Positions 28,466-37,686 of a stretch of DNA of 64,000 nucleotides are shown in pieces (within the stretch, counting starts at the first letter, position 1; every line of letters starts with the position of its first letter). Source of the stretch: Neobacillus niacini (lineage in GTDB: Bacteria; Bacillota; Bacilli; Bacillales; Cytobacillaceae); assembly GCF_030817595.1 (NCBI RefSeq), contig NZ_JAUSZN010000001.1, positions 2,364,001-2,428,000 on the forward strand, given 5' to 3'. A program made the translations under genes and the position numbers. A model generated the notes under the pieces. It saw only the letters and a program-made list of their open reading frames with translations. It was not told where the DNA came from and did no database searches.

Positions 28466-28531
28466 AGTATAGAGGATGTGTAAAAAGACACTTACTAGAA
28501 ATACGACCTTTTATTTTCGTTTTTACGACTT
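28466..28531 (-). promoter_or_regulatory. Promoter of the binding-protein gene with CGACCT/CGACTT repeat
   Basis: CGACCT at 28504-28509 and CGACTT at 28526-28531 are exactly 22 bp apart. The minus strand then reads TAGTAAGTG and TATACT (28466-28471) as -10. The distal repeat overlaps the last codons and stop of the YesN-like gene. The arrangement matches 13889-13955 base for base in several places. Confidence 0.7.
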
Positions 28532-30133
28532 TTCTGAAAATAATGACATTTTTCGAAACTCCATCGGATTGAGTTCTGTTGACTTTTTGAAAATCGTAGA
28601 AAAATAGGAAAAATTTGAATATCCAGCAGCTAATGCCACCTCACTAACAGGTGAATTTGTTTCAACTAATAGTTTTTTAGCGTATTCAATGCGCTGCTGC
28701 TGCAGGTAGTCCGATATCGATAACCCTGTTTGTTTTTTAAAGACTCTAGTCAAATAATCAGGGTTTAAGTACACATACTTAGCAATTTCTTCTCTGGTTA
28801 ATCGCTGTTCACCTAGATGGTCCCGGATAAATTTTTTCACAATGTCTACAACCGATCCTTTTTCTTGCGGAACATGAAGCTGGTTCATAGCGACATCTGC
28901 TATATAAATGACCCACTCCTGAAGTGAATTCAAAGATCTTAACACTTTTTGGGGCTTTTGCGTCAACAGATTTTGAGAATAAACCTGATTTGCCTGAATC
29001 CCTTTCACCTGAAGGACATAAAAAACCAGCTGTAAAAAGTCCTGGTAAAATAAATGCAGTGATTGGGCAGATATATAATCAACTTTTTTCCACTCTTCAA
29101 AATACTTGCTGATTACTTCCAAAAACTTTTCTTTTGGACCACTCTTCATTAAACTTGTCCATTCTGAAAAAGGGAGGTTAGGAGAAGAGCATAAACCTTT
29201 TTTTTCATTTTTAAAGATTAGCTTGTTCGTTTCTGTTACATTATTTCGGTCAAGTTCTTGCAAGTTTTGCACCATACTCATTACTTCTTGTATACGGACT
29301 TGCTTTCCAATATACCCGCAAATATCGCAGGAAAAATATTGCGAGAATTGAGAAATGAATAGATTAATATTGTTTGATAGTTCCTCCATATATACCGTAT
29401 TAGATTTAGGTAAAATAACTAGAACATAGCCAGTTTCAATATTCACCACATGTGCATCCATTTCGTGTTCGGTGATTACTTCTAAAACCGCTTTCTGAAG
29501 GGTGTTTTCCCTTACCTTCTCTTCATGGACCGATAACACCTTTCTCCAGCGCTGTACATGGAATAAAACGGGTAAAAAGGTTGTCGATTCTGGATAGGAT
29601 ACGTGATGATGTTTCATATGTTCTTCAATCTTATCAGCTGTTGATGGAACTACTTGTTGAATTAAGTCTAACCAAAACCGCTCTTTCAGCACTGAAAAGT
29701 GAGATTCTTTTAATTGCTGATAAGATTCCTCTACCATTTTTGCTTCATGTTCCTTTTTTATTTTTTCTAGTGCCTCTTGGATGACCTCTTCAAGCTCTTG
29801 GTAATCAACTGGCTTAAGTAAATAGTTAAGGCTTCTCAGCTGCAATGCTTGCTTTGCATATGTAAAATCGGAATGGCAGGTTAGAAAAACAGCTTCCGTA
29901 CTGGGGTAGTGCTCCCTCACCCATTTTAATAAATCAAGTCCTGATCCCCTAGGCATTTCAATGTCACATAATAATATGTCGACCTGATTCTTTAAAAACA
30001 CTTCCTGTGCTTGTTTTAAATTGTGGGCCGTATGCACCGTTGAGATATTGTACTTTTCCCAGTTTACTCCAGCCTGAACTCCCCTAATGGAATGAATTTC
30101 ATCATCAACAATCAGAACATGAAAATGCCTCAT
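28523..30133 (-). CDS. Response regulator, YesN type (REC plus AraC HTH)
   Basis: The 536-residue protein has an N-terminal receiver domain with the acidic pair DD (residues 10-11), phospho-acceptor Asp57 in LLCDIEMP and the conserved Lys in LNYLLKPVDY. A long middle region follows. The C-terminal about 100 residues are two AraC helix-turn-helix motifs (TREEIAKYVYLNPDYLTRVF, VSEVALAAGYSNFSYFSTIF). It is encoded 22 bp after the YesM-type kinase. It is the best candidate for binding the 22-bp-period CGACTT repeats of the local catabolic promoters. Confidence 0.93.
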   Translation of the reverse strand: MRHFHVLIVDDEIHSIRGVQAGVNWEKYNISTVHTAHNLKQAQEVFLKNQVDILLCDIEMPRGSGLDLLKWVREHYPSTEAVFLTCHSDFTYAKQALQLRSLNYLLKPVDYQELEEVIQEALEKIKKEHEAKMVEESYQQLKESHFSVLKERFWLDLIQQVVPSTADKIEEHMKHHHVSYPESTTFLPVLFHVQRWRKVLSVHEEKVRENTLQKAVLEVITEHEMDAHVVNIETGYVLVILPKSNTVYMEELSNNINLFISQFSQYFSCDICGYIGKQVRIQEVMSMVQNLQELDRNNVTETNKLIFKNEKKGLCSSPNLPFSEWTSLMKSGPKEKFLEVISKYFEEWKKVDYISAQSLHLFYQDFLQLVFYVLQVKGIQANQVYSQNLLTQKPQKVLRSLNSLQEWVIYIADVAMNQLHVPQEKGSVVDIVKKFIRDHLGEQRLTREEIAKYVYLNPDYLTRVFKKQTGLSISDYLQQQRIEYAKKLLVETNSPVSEVALAAGYSNFSYFSTIFKKSTELNPMEFRKMSLFSEKS

Positions 30134-30155
30134 CTACATAACCTCCCTGTGTATG

Positions 30156-31883
30156 TTAAATCAAGTCTTTAGGTATCCAGATTTGAACGGTTGCACCTTT
30201 TCCCTGCTCGTTTGAAAAGCGTATTTTGGAACTTTCTCCATATAACAATGTTAATCTTTTTTTCACATTCCAAATTCCGATTCTCTCCCCTTCACTATTC
30301 GTAAGAGATTCATTCTTTTTTAAACTATACAACACATCCTCTGGGAACCCATCACCTGTATCCTTTATCTTGATATGTATTAAGCCTGAATCCTCATCTT
30401 GCTTTATTTTGATATGAATCTCTAGCTGCTCATCAAAATTAAATGCATGTTTAATGGAATTCTCTGCAATGGTTTGAATAATAAGCGGCGGAATATTACA
30501 TTTCTTTAGTTCATCTGGTACCTCAACGAAATAAAGAAAGGTTTCTGGGAATCGAAGTTGTTGAATCCTTAAATAATTCTCTGTATGTTTGATTTCATCT
30601 TCTAAACTAACAAAATACGAATTACTGCGAAACATAAACCGAAAATAATTGGCTAAACACTTAGACATCTCTTGGATAAGACTAAACTCCTTAACAGTAG
30701 CTAAATTATAAATAATATTTAAGGAATTAAGGAAAAAATGCGGATTAATTTGCAGCTGAAGGTGCTTTAGTTCCGCTCTTTGAAGATTTAATTTTTCTTC
30801 ATATACATTGATTTTTAAATCTTTAATCTCGGAAATCATATGATTAAAGGTTGCGTTCATGACCTCAAATTCAGTAGAATTTCGATAAGTGGGAAGACGT
30901 TCATCCAAATCACCTTTCCTTAGTTTTTTCATGGCCGATACAATACGATTAATCGGTTCTAGAAAGATCTTTCTCATTATGAAAATAAAAAATAAGAAGA
31001 ACAAAATTGCCGCTAGTGTAATAATAGACGATATTCGCTGTAAATATGGAAGCCTTTCAAGGATTTCACTTTCTGGTATTAAAGCAGCAAGATAAAAATC
31101 CCCCGATTCCGACTTTTCTCTCATCAAAACAAAGCGGTCATTATTTCCTGAAATTGCATAGTTCTCTTTAGTTTTTGGAGTCAAATTTATTTGTTTCTCT
31201 TCAATAAATTTTTTATTGGTAATTGGAATTAACTCTGTAGTAGTCAATAATGCTTGTCCAGTTTCCCCAAAATCAATATATTTAAAGGGCTTTATAAGCC
31301 TTTCCATATTTACCCATGCACCAATATAAACACCGTTAACGTTAAAGTATTGAAGTAAGTAATAATTCTTAGCTCCTTTCCAGATATTCCAACTTCCTTC
31401 CATTAATTGCTCCGGTGGATCCGCAATTAGCTGCCGAATTTCCTCCCGTGCAGAATTGCGTTCCAAAAAAGTATCTGCGAATTTCTGAGTATTAATGAAA
31501 TCTTTGTAGGCAGAGGAATAAATAAAGATGGAATCGATTGCTGTATAAAAGTCAGATTGATTCGCGATAGAATGAAATAAACGTATTTTTGCTTCTTCAT
31601 AATCATTCAATTCAAAGTTTTCGTTGTATTGCATATAGTATAAGTCAGTATTGTTTTGAGAAAGATTAAATATATAGTTTGAAACACCTTCAAGACTCTG
31701 GTCAATTTGGTTCATATATATATTAAGCATATTTTGGTTTGATTGAGCTACCTGGTTTCGAACGACTTCAACTGCATAATGGGTATATATAATATGAACT
31801 ACCATTAACGGACCGATGATCAATGTAATACATAAAAACAGCTTAAACACAAGTGAATTTAAAATAGGCTTGATTGTTCGCAT
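30156..31883 (-). CDS. Sensor histidine kinase, YesM type
   Basis: The 575-residue protein has a first membrane helix near residues 13-35, an extracellular sensor region of about 240 residues, a second helix (about 285-305, ITLAAILFFLFFIFIM), a HAMP linker and the His_kinase domain of the YesM/LytS type with the phospho-acceptor His in INPHFFLN. The ATP-binding GHKL domain contains NSIKHAF and GDGFPEDVL. It senses an extracellular sugar, perhaps with the binding protein at 26910, and phosphorylates the YesN-like regulator. Confidence 0.93.
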   Translation of the reverse strand: MRTIKPILNSLVFKLFLCITLIIGPLMVVHIIYTHYAVEVVRNQVAQSNQNMLNIYMNQIDQSLEGVSNYIFNLSQNNTDLYYMQYNENFELNDYEEAKIRLFHSIANQSDFYTAIDSIFIYSSAYKDFINTQKFADTFLERNSAREEIRQLIADPPEQLMEGSWNIWKGAKNYYLLQYFNVNGVYIGAWVNMERLIKPFKYIDFGETGQALLTTTELIPITNKKFIEEKQINLTPKTKENYAISGNNDRFVLMREKSESGDFYLAALIPESEILERLPYLQRISSIITLAAILFFLFFIFIMRKIFLEPINRIVSAMKKLRKGDLDERLPTYRNSTEFEVMNATFNHMISEIKDLKINVYEEKLNLQRAELKHLQLQINPHFFLNSLNIIYNLATVKEFSLIQEMSKCLANYFRFMFRSNSYFVSLEDEIKHTENYLRIQQLRFPETFLYFVEVPDELKKCNIPPLIIQTIAENSIKHAFNFDEQLEIHIKIKQDEDSGLIHIKIKDTGDGFPEDVLYSLKKNESLTNSEGERIGIWNVKKRLTLLYGESSKIRFSNEQGKGATVQIWIPKDLI

Positions 31884-32610
31884 TGATGATCCTCCTGTTT
31901 ATCCCTCAAGCAAATAATATTTTTATTATACAATATCGTTATATAATATTATTGAAATTTTCAAATATTTTTTACAAATAAAAAAGAACTAGAAACCTCT
32001 AATTCTTAAGATTGTCGAGAAAGGGTATTTTTTCCAAACAGTCTATATTGACTCACAACATACAAAAAAGATACAACAAAAATGATATAGTTTAACCCAA
32101 TTTTTAAAACAACAATTACTATCGTTATTCCAAACTTCTTCTGAAAAAATATGCACTGTTATTTCCCCTTGATTCATACTTCATGTTGATACTTCAGTTT
32201 GTAAGACATCATCACGTTAAACATCGACACAAATAAAAGTTCACTAGGAATACAAATTTGAATTAATTAATAGCAAACTTGATTCGCTTTCTGAAAAAAT
32301 CAATGCTCAGCATATCGAAAATATTAATGCTGATAATCGGCTGTATACGATATTCACACCCAAAGAAGGCTTGTTTTTTATTAATCGAAAAATAGCTGAT
32401 GCTGAACTTGAAATCAATTAATTAAACATAAGGAGCAATAGCCTCATGATAATCGAACATGCTCACACTGGATGGCGTATTTTTATTTACTTTTAAATTA
32501 GGATTTTTGCCCTAATATACAAAATTGTAATAACAAAAAGAGTTTTTTTGTCATCTCCAATAAATACTCTGAAGTTGGAAGACTATCAAAAGCATCAAAA
32601 AAGAAGCCTG
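31884..32610. other. AT-rich intergenic end of island 1 with a small reading-frame remnant
   Basis: Most of the stretch holds nothing recognisable beyond a weak hairpin near 31985-32010. An open frame without a start, 32248-32421 on the plus strand, encodes about 57 residues (FELINSKLDSLSEKIN, then NRLYTIFTPKEGLFFINRKI) ending at TAA. It is protein-like, partly coiled-coil, but I do not recognise the family, and it is probably the tail of a lost gene. Confidence 0.45.
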
Positions 32611-32659
32611 TTTCCTAAATTAAGTCGGAGGTTCGAATCTCTTCGGGACGTCAAAAAGC
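32611..32659 (+). repeat. Attachment-site repeat B (degenerate tRNA-Arg 3' half)
   Basis: TTTCCTAAA, GTCGGAGGTTCGAATC and CTTCGGGACGTCAAAAAGC match the tRNA-Arg 3' half, with small deletions in the anticodon arm and one in the T stem. The degeneration shows this junction is older or no longer under selection. It separates island 1 from the apiose-type cluster. Confidence 0.8.
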
Positions 32660-32682
32660 CTTTTTCAAGGCTTTTATTTTTT
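32653..32682 (+). terminator. tRNA-type terminator after repeat B
   Basis: AAAAAGCCTT and AAGGCTTTT form a hairpin followed by a T run. It corresponds to the terminator after repeats C and D, so the tRNA terminator travelled with the duplicated att segment. Confidence 0.7.
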
Positions 32683-32801
32683 AAAATATGCAAATGTCAA
32701 TTGCCAAAAATGAACAAAAACCACAACCCAAGAGGGATTAGTTCAACAAAAGATGACCTTCAAATAAGCAAAGATACAAACGACTTTCCTTTTAACTTTA
32801 G

Positions 32802-34286
32802 TCACCACATAAATGTTTTCTTGATTTCAGGAGGTACAGGGAGTTCTCCATAAATTTTTGCTTCGCCAGGAATTTTGGATTGATTATTTCTGTTTTCTAT
32901 CACACATACCCAATCCTGCTCATTTCCACGAGTTGGTGTTATTAATTTTAATACACCTATCTCTCCATCTGGTATTATTGCTTCTAAACTAATTGCTTTA
33001 TCTGTAATAACATTCTCTTGTGTATAACATTGTCCATCTCTTGGATTAAACCACCAAACTTGCAAATGATCTATTTTCAATCTACTTAAATCGACAGTTT
33101 CTTCTCCGCCTGATGGGAAGTATAAGCAAGCGAATTTTCCTTCCTTTTCTATACATGCCTGAATGTGTTCATCTGTGACATCTTGTAACTTATGATTCTG
33201 TTCAATTAGTAAATCCTGACCCGGAAGACACTGACTTAAATCTCTAGATTCCAAAAAATCACGCAAGATTTTCATCTGCCATGCCCCCGGTTGGTCTAAA
33301 GCTTCAAACCAAGAATATCTTCTGAAGTTGTCTCTTTCCTTTTCTGAAATCATCCAACACACGGATGGATGCCCATATGTATGACCAAAAGACCCTGCAA
33401 ACAAGCTCCAATAGGCACGTTTTCTTACCATCCATCCCCCATGGAAATCAGATCCAATTGGCCAAGTTGTAGGCATTTGTTCATACGCAGGTTCTCCATC
33501 GAAAACTGGCATTGGATTATTTCTATTATAATCATTTTTTACTAGTTCATAATTTTTCGGTGTTAACCCATGTCCGGATTGAATCATGATAAACGATATC
33601 CAAGCGTCATCATCAGTCCAATAAGACATCGTTGAACATTCCCCGGTCTCCGCTTCATGACATGCATGATAAGTCATTAAAAGTTTTTGCCAATTAGGAT
33701 CTTTTTCGTTATGTTTAATATCCTTTTGCAGAACCCCTTTTGCAATTCCTTCAGCTATATTTCGCCATACATCCTTGTAATCTACCCCTAGATGAATAGG
33801 CTGCCTGTCCCCACCTAGACACCAAATGATATTTGTTCTGTCTTTATAGCGATTACCAATCCATTTTCCATATTGAAAGGCATTTTCTTTCGTAACAATT
33901 TTCTCTGAAAACTCCCCCATCCAATTATGGCCAACAACAAGTTCTCCCCATACTGGCAGTAAAAGTACGTAAAATCCATATTCTGCTGCTTTGTCGATTA
34001 TCCAATCTAAATATTGAAAATATTTTTCATTAGGAGTGTTCAGATTATCATTTATTAAAGCCTTTTCTCCAGCTGGATTTCTCATTTCCCTATCTTGCTC
34101 GGGATCCAGTGCAACAATTTGAAGTACTGTAAATCCTTGTGATTTTCTTTTTTGCATCAAGTATTCTGCATCGTCCCATTTTAATCTCTGTGCGATAGTC
34201 CAATCAGTATCTGCCAACCAGATAAATGGCGTGCCATCCTGTTGTGTAAAATATCTTCTATTCTCTGAGATTTTTAACCTTTCCAT
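32802..34286 (-). CDS. GH140-like apiosidase (DUF4038 plus PF12904-like C-terminal domain)
   Basis: The 494-residue protein begins RYFTQQDGTPFIWLADTDW, the standard DUF4038/GH140 opening, followed by a TIM barrel with FYVLLLPVWG, IIWCLGGDRQP (candidate catalytic Asp) and PVFDGEPAYEQMP (candidate catalytic Glu). A beta-sandwich ends it (DLSRLKIDHLQVWWFNPRDG). GH140 founding members release D-apiose from rhamnogalacturonan II. There is no signal peptide. ATG 34286 follows AAGGAGG. It is the last gene of an operon with a kinase, a split transketolase and an isomerase. Specificity for apiose is inferred from family and context. Confidence 0.78.
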   Translation of the reverse strand: MERLKISENRRYFTQQDGTPFIWLADTDWTIAQRLKWDDAEYLMQKRKSQGFTVLQIVALDPEQDREMRNPAGEKALINDNLNTPNEKYFQYLDWIIDKAAEYGFYVLLLPVWGELVVGHNWMGEFSEKIVTKENAFQYGKWIGNRYKDRTNIIWCLGGDRQPIHLGVDYKDVWRNIAEGIAKGVLQKDIKHNEKDPNWQKLLMTYHACHEAETGECSTMSYWTDDDAWISFIMIQSGHGLTPKNYELVKNDYNRNNPMPVFDGEPAYEQMPTTWPIGSDFHGGWMVRKRAYWSLFAGSFGHTYGHPSVCWMISEKERDNFRRYSWFEALDQPGAWQMKILRDFLESRDLSQCLPGQDLLIEQNHKLQDVTDEHIQACIEKEGKFACLYFPSGGEETVDLSRLKIDHLQVWWFNPRDGQCYTQENVITDKAISLEAIIPDGEIGVLKLITPTRGNEQDWVCVIENRNNQSKIPGEAKIYGELPVPPEIKKTFMW

Positions 34287-34373
34287 CTTTCATCCTCCTT
34301 AGAAAAAATTTAGTTAGTTCAGATATTACTTAAGTGATTAGTTGGTTAACCTACACAAAAAACAGCTCTCTGT

Positions 34374-35864
34374 TTAACATACCAAAACACTATTTACTGA
34401 TTGCCTCCATCCTTGATAATACTTGTCTCTTATATCATTTGTTATCAAAGGCTGGTACAATTCATTTTCTTGATTAAGATCATTTATTTCATCTGTCGTT
34501 TTCCATATTCCGACACCAAGACCAGCTAAATAAATAGATCCCATTGATGATAATTCTACTATTTTGGAAGCGATAACATCTATATCCAACATGTCTGCTT
34601 GATATTGCATTAGGAAGCGGTTACTTGTTGCCCCTCCATCCACTCTAACAATCTTGATGCGAATATTTGATTCTGATTGCATGAGTTGGATTACATCTTT
34701 AACCTGGTAAGCAATACTTTCCAGTGCAGCTCGGACAATGTGCCGTTTTCCTGTACTTCGGCTCATTCCCATTATTGCAGCACGTGAATAGGGTTTCCAA
34801 TAAGGAGCTCCCAATCCAACAAAAGCAGGAACGAGGTAGACCCCCTCATTATCCGAAAGGGAACTAGCCAAAAGCTCAGCCTGGCCAATGTCATCAATTA
34901 ATTCCAGTTGGTCCTTCAACCATTTAATTGTATCACCGGTACTATTAATAATTCCTTCCAAAGCATAGCTTACCTTCCCACTTAATCCCCATGCAATAGA
35001 AGTGACCAATCCATTGGTGCCCTCTACCATTTTCCCTGTTTGCATTAGCACAGAAGTACCAGTTCCATATGTTGCTTTTGCCATCCCTGGTTCAAAACAT
35101 TTCTGCCCAAATAATGCACCTTGTGAATCCCCAATTACACCAGAGATAGGAAGTTTGTTAAAGGGAAGGGTTTGGTCTTCTGTCAAACCATAGATGGCAT
35201 TTGAATCTCTCACTCTAGGAAGCATTTCTTTAGGAATATCAAATAACTCTATTAACTCATCATCCCATTGAAGGGTATGGATATTAAATAGGAGTGTCCT
35301 GCTTGCATTGGAATAGTCTGTTGCATGGACCTTTCCGCCTGTTAATTTCCAAATCAGCCAGCTATCAATCGTACCTAATAAGAGCTTTCCTTGTTTTGCT
35401 CTATCTTTGACGCCATTGACATGATCCATCATCCATTTTACCTTGGATGCAGAAAAATATGGATCTGCCTTTAACCCGGTTTTGGATTGAATCATCGTTT
35501 CATAGCCTTGTTTTTTCAGCTCCTCACAACTATCAGACGTTCTCCGACATTGCCAAACGATGGCATTATAAACTGGATTTCCTGTTTCTTTATCCCAAAC
35601 CACTACCGTTTCTCTTTGATTCGTAATCGCTAAAACAGCCAACTCATTTTCTGGAACGGCAGTTGTTTGAACCATCTCCTTCAAAAGGGTTTTAACATTT
35701 TCATAGATTTCAACAGGGTCATGTTCCACCCATCCTGTTTTCGGATAGTATTGCGTATGACTCATCGAACATTTATGAACGATTTGCCCTTTCGAAGTAA
35801 CAAGCAATACTTTTGTTCCAGACGTGCTTTGATCGATTGAGAGGATATATTTCTCTTTTTTCAT
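34374..35864 (-). CDS. FGGY-family carbohydrate kinase (candidate apulose kinase)
   Basis: The 496-residue protein has the FGGY fold: SIDQSTSGTK near the N-terminus, TNQRETVVVWD, IVWQCRRTSD, PYFSASKVKWM, a catalytic Asp in VIGDSQGALFGQ and the ATP site GGATSNRFLMQYQADML. The set Arg-Glu, Trp, Tyr, Asp seen in glycerol kinases is kept, so a plain glycerol, dihydroxyacetone or tetrulose kinase is an alternative. Sitting between a split transketolase and a GH140 enzyme, it is best explained as the kinase making apulose 4-phosphate in D-apiose breakdown. It starts 8 bp after the transketolase gene. Confidence 0.72.
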   Translation of the reverse strand: MKKEKYILSIDQSTSGTKVLLVTSKGQIVHKCSMSHTQYYPKTGWVEHDPVEIYENVKTLLKEMVQTTAVPENELAVLAITNQRETVVVWDKETGNPVYNAIVWQCRRTSDSCEELKKQGYETMIQSKTGLKADPYFSASKVKWMMDHVNGVKDRAKQGKLLLGTIDSWLIWKLTGGKVHATDYSNASRTLLFNIHTLQWDDELIELFDIPKEMLPRVRDSNAIYGLTEDQTLPFNKLPISGVIGDSQGALFGQKCFEPGMAKATYGTGTSVLMQTGKMVEGTNGLVTSIAWGLSGKVSYALEGIINSTGDTIKWLKDQLELIDDIGQAELLASSLSDNEGVYLVPAFVGLGAPYWKPYSRAAIMGMSRSTGKRHIVRAALESIAYQVKDVIQLMQSESNIRIKIVRVDGGATSNRFLMQYQADMLDIDVIASKIVELSSMGSIYLAGLGVGIWKTTDEINDLNQENELYQPLITNDIRDKYYQGWRQSVNSVLVC

Positions 35865-35872
35865 AGGCTACC

Positions 35873-36841
35873 TCATAGACCTCTGACCATTTGAATGGCA
35901 ATCTTCTTGACATTGTCTACACTCAATCCGTAATATTCAAATACTTCGGCGGTTTTTCCTGCAATAGCTGGTTCGTCCGGTAAACCAAGAATCCTGACTG
36001 GCACCGGGTTGCTTTGGGATACCACTTCAGCTACCGCTGAACCTAAGCCGCCATAAATGCTGTGCTCTTCTATTGTGATAATGCTTCCTGTTTCCTCCGC
36101 TGCTTTTAAGATAGCTTCTTTATCCAACGGTTTAATCGTATGCATATTGATGACTCTGCAATCTATGCCTTCCTGTTGAAGGGCTTCTGCGGAATCCAAG
36201 GCAATTCTAACTGTCTCACCTGTTGCTATAACGGTAATATCCGTACCCTCTTTCATCGTGATTGCTTTACCAATTTGAAAATCATAGTTATCAGATGCAT
36301 AGGAATCTTCTACTGGATTGCGGCCAATCCGGACGTAAACTGGTCGATCGTATTCAACTAATGCTTCAATCATTTTTTTCGCCTCATGACGATCTGCCGG
36401 CATCATGACATCCAAACCAGGAATCGCACGGGTCACCGCAAGATCCTGCAATGAATGGTGCGACATACCTAATGCACCGTAACTAACGCCGCCGCTTATT
36501 CCGATTAACTTAACATTGGTATTAGAATATGCTACATCCACTTTGATTTGTTCAATACTTCTCATGCTTAAAAAACAAGCTGGTGATGCCACAAATGGTT
36601 TTTTACCAGATGCCGCCAAGCCTGAAGCAACTCCGACTAGATTTTGTTCAGCAATCCCGACTTCAACTATTTGGTCCGGTAATTGTTTACCAAAATCCAC
36701 AAGCGAGGCTGAACCTCTTGAATCACTGGTAACTACTAAAATATTTTTATTTTCTTTAGCCAAATTTAATAAAGTCTCACTGATCGCTTGACGATTGGCA
36801 ATCTTATTTCCTTTATCACCTTTTAGAGCAACATTACTCAT
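35873..36841 (-). CDS. Transketolase-like C-terminal subunit
   Basis: The 322-residue protein carries the pyrimidine-binding and C-terminal transketolase domains, with the TPP-activating Glu in EVGIAEQNLVG, GMSHHSLQD and a C-terminal IEEHSIYGGLGS. Its start ATG (36841) overlaps the stop of the N-terminal subunit by 4 bp (ATGA), so the two are translationally coupled. Split transketolases act in special sugar pathways, including apulose-4-phosphate cleavage to xylulose 5-phosphate and dihydroxyacetone in D-apiose users. Which substrate it takes cannot be read directly. Confidence 0.85.
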   Translation of the reverse strand: MSNVALKGDKGNKIANRQAISETLLNLAKENKNILVVTSDSRGSASLVDFGKQLPDQIVEVGIAEQNLVGVASGLAASGKKPFVASPACFLSMRSIEQIKVDVAYSNTNVKLIGISGGVSYGALGMSHHSLQDLAVTRAIPGLDVMMPADRHEAKKMIEALVEYDRPVYVRIGRNPVEDSYASDNYDFQIGKAITMKEGTDITVIATGETVRIALDSAEALQQEGIDCRVINMHTIKPLDKEAILKAAEETGSIITIEEHSIYGGLGSAVAEVVSQSNPVPVRILGLPDEPAIAGKTAEVFEYYGLSVDNVKKIAIQMVRGL

Positions 36842-37668
36842 TGTTGCACCTCCAGTTGCTTTGAGAGTTCTTCTATTGCTAATTGATATTCTTCTTTACT
36901 TGGTACATGATGATGCCATTTTGCTACATTTTCTGCAAATGAAATCCCCTTACCTTTGACGGTATTTGCCACAATGAGAGTTGGTTTTCCAGCAACATTT
37001 GGCGTGTTCTCTAGGACAGTAACCAATTGTTCGATATCATTTCCATCTACCTCAACCACTTCCCAGCCAAATGCACTCCATTTAGCGCCAAATGGTTCAA
37101 GGGACATAACATCTTCCGTGCTTCCTGTGATTTGCAATCCATTCCTGTCAATGATCGCAACTAAATTGTCGAGCTTGTAATGTGAAGCGGCCATAGCCCC
37201 TTCCCAAACCGAGCCTTCCGCCTGCTCACCGTCTCCCATTAATGTATAAACCCGGTACGATTTCCTATCCATTTTTGCAGCCAAGGCCATACCTACCGAG
37301 ATTGGCAGTCCATGTCCCAACGCACCTGTATTCATTTCAACACCAGGTACCTTATTGTTCGGGTGACCGATTAATCTGGTATTAAATTGAGAGAACGTTT
37401 TTAATTCTTCTTTAGGGAAGAAACCCTTATCTGCTAAAATCGCCCAGTACGACTCCACCGCATGTCCTTTACTCTGTACATAACGGTCACGGTCTTCCCA
37501 TTTTGGATTGTTTGGATCGACATTCATAATGTGATAGTAAAGAACTGTTAAGATATCTGTATTAGAAAGGGAACCGCCTGTATGACCCGTTCCCGCTTCA
37601 TAAATCATGGTTAGAAGTTCCTTACGGATTTCGGTTGCTTTTCGTTTTAGAAACTCAATCTTGTTCAT
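36838..37668 (-). CDS. Transketolase-like N-terminal subunit
   Basis: The 276-residue protein is the TPP-diphosphate-binding half of transketolase: GTGHTGGSLSNTDILTVLYY, KGHAVESYWAIL, GALGHGLPISVGMALAAK and the Mg-TPP motif GDGEQAEGSVWEG ending in IIDRN. It partners with the 322-residue subunit encoded directly behind it. An intact housekeeping transketolase would be about 660 residues in one chain, so this split pair is a pathway-specific enzyme. Confidence 0.88.
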   Translation of the reverse strand: MNKIEFLKRKATEIRKELLTMIYEAGTGHTGGSLSNTDILTVLYYHIMNVDPNNPKWEDRDRYVQSKGHAVESYWAILADKGFFPKEELKTFSQFNTRLIGHPNNKVPGVEMNTGALGHGLPISVGMALAAKMDRKSYRVYTLMGDGEQAEGSVWEGAMAASHYKLDNLVAIIDRNGLQITGSTEDVMSLEPFGAKWSAFGWEVVEVDGNDIEQLVTVLENTPNVAGKPTLIVANTVKGKGISFAENVAKWHHHVPSKEEYQLAIEELSKQLEVQQ

Positions 37669-37686
37669 CCTATTTAACCCCCTCCT

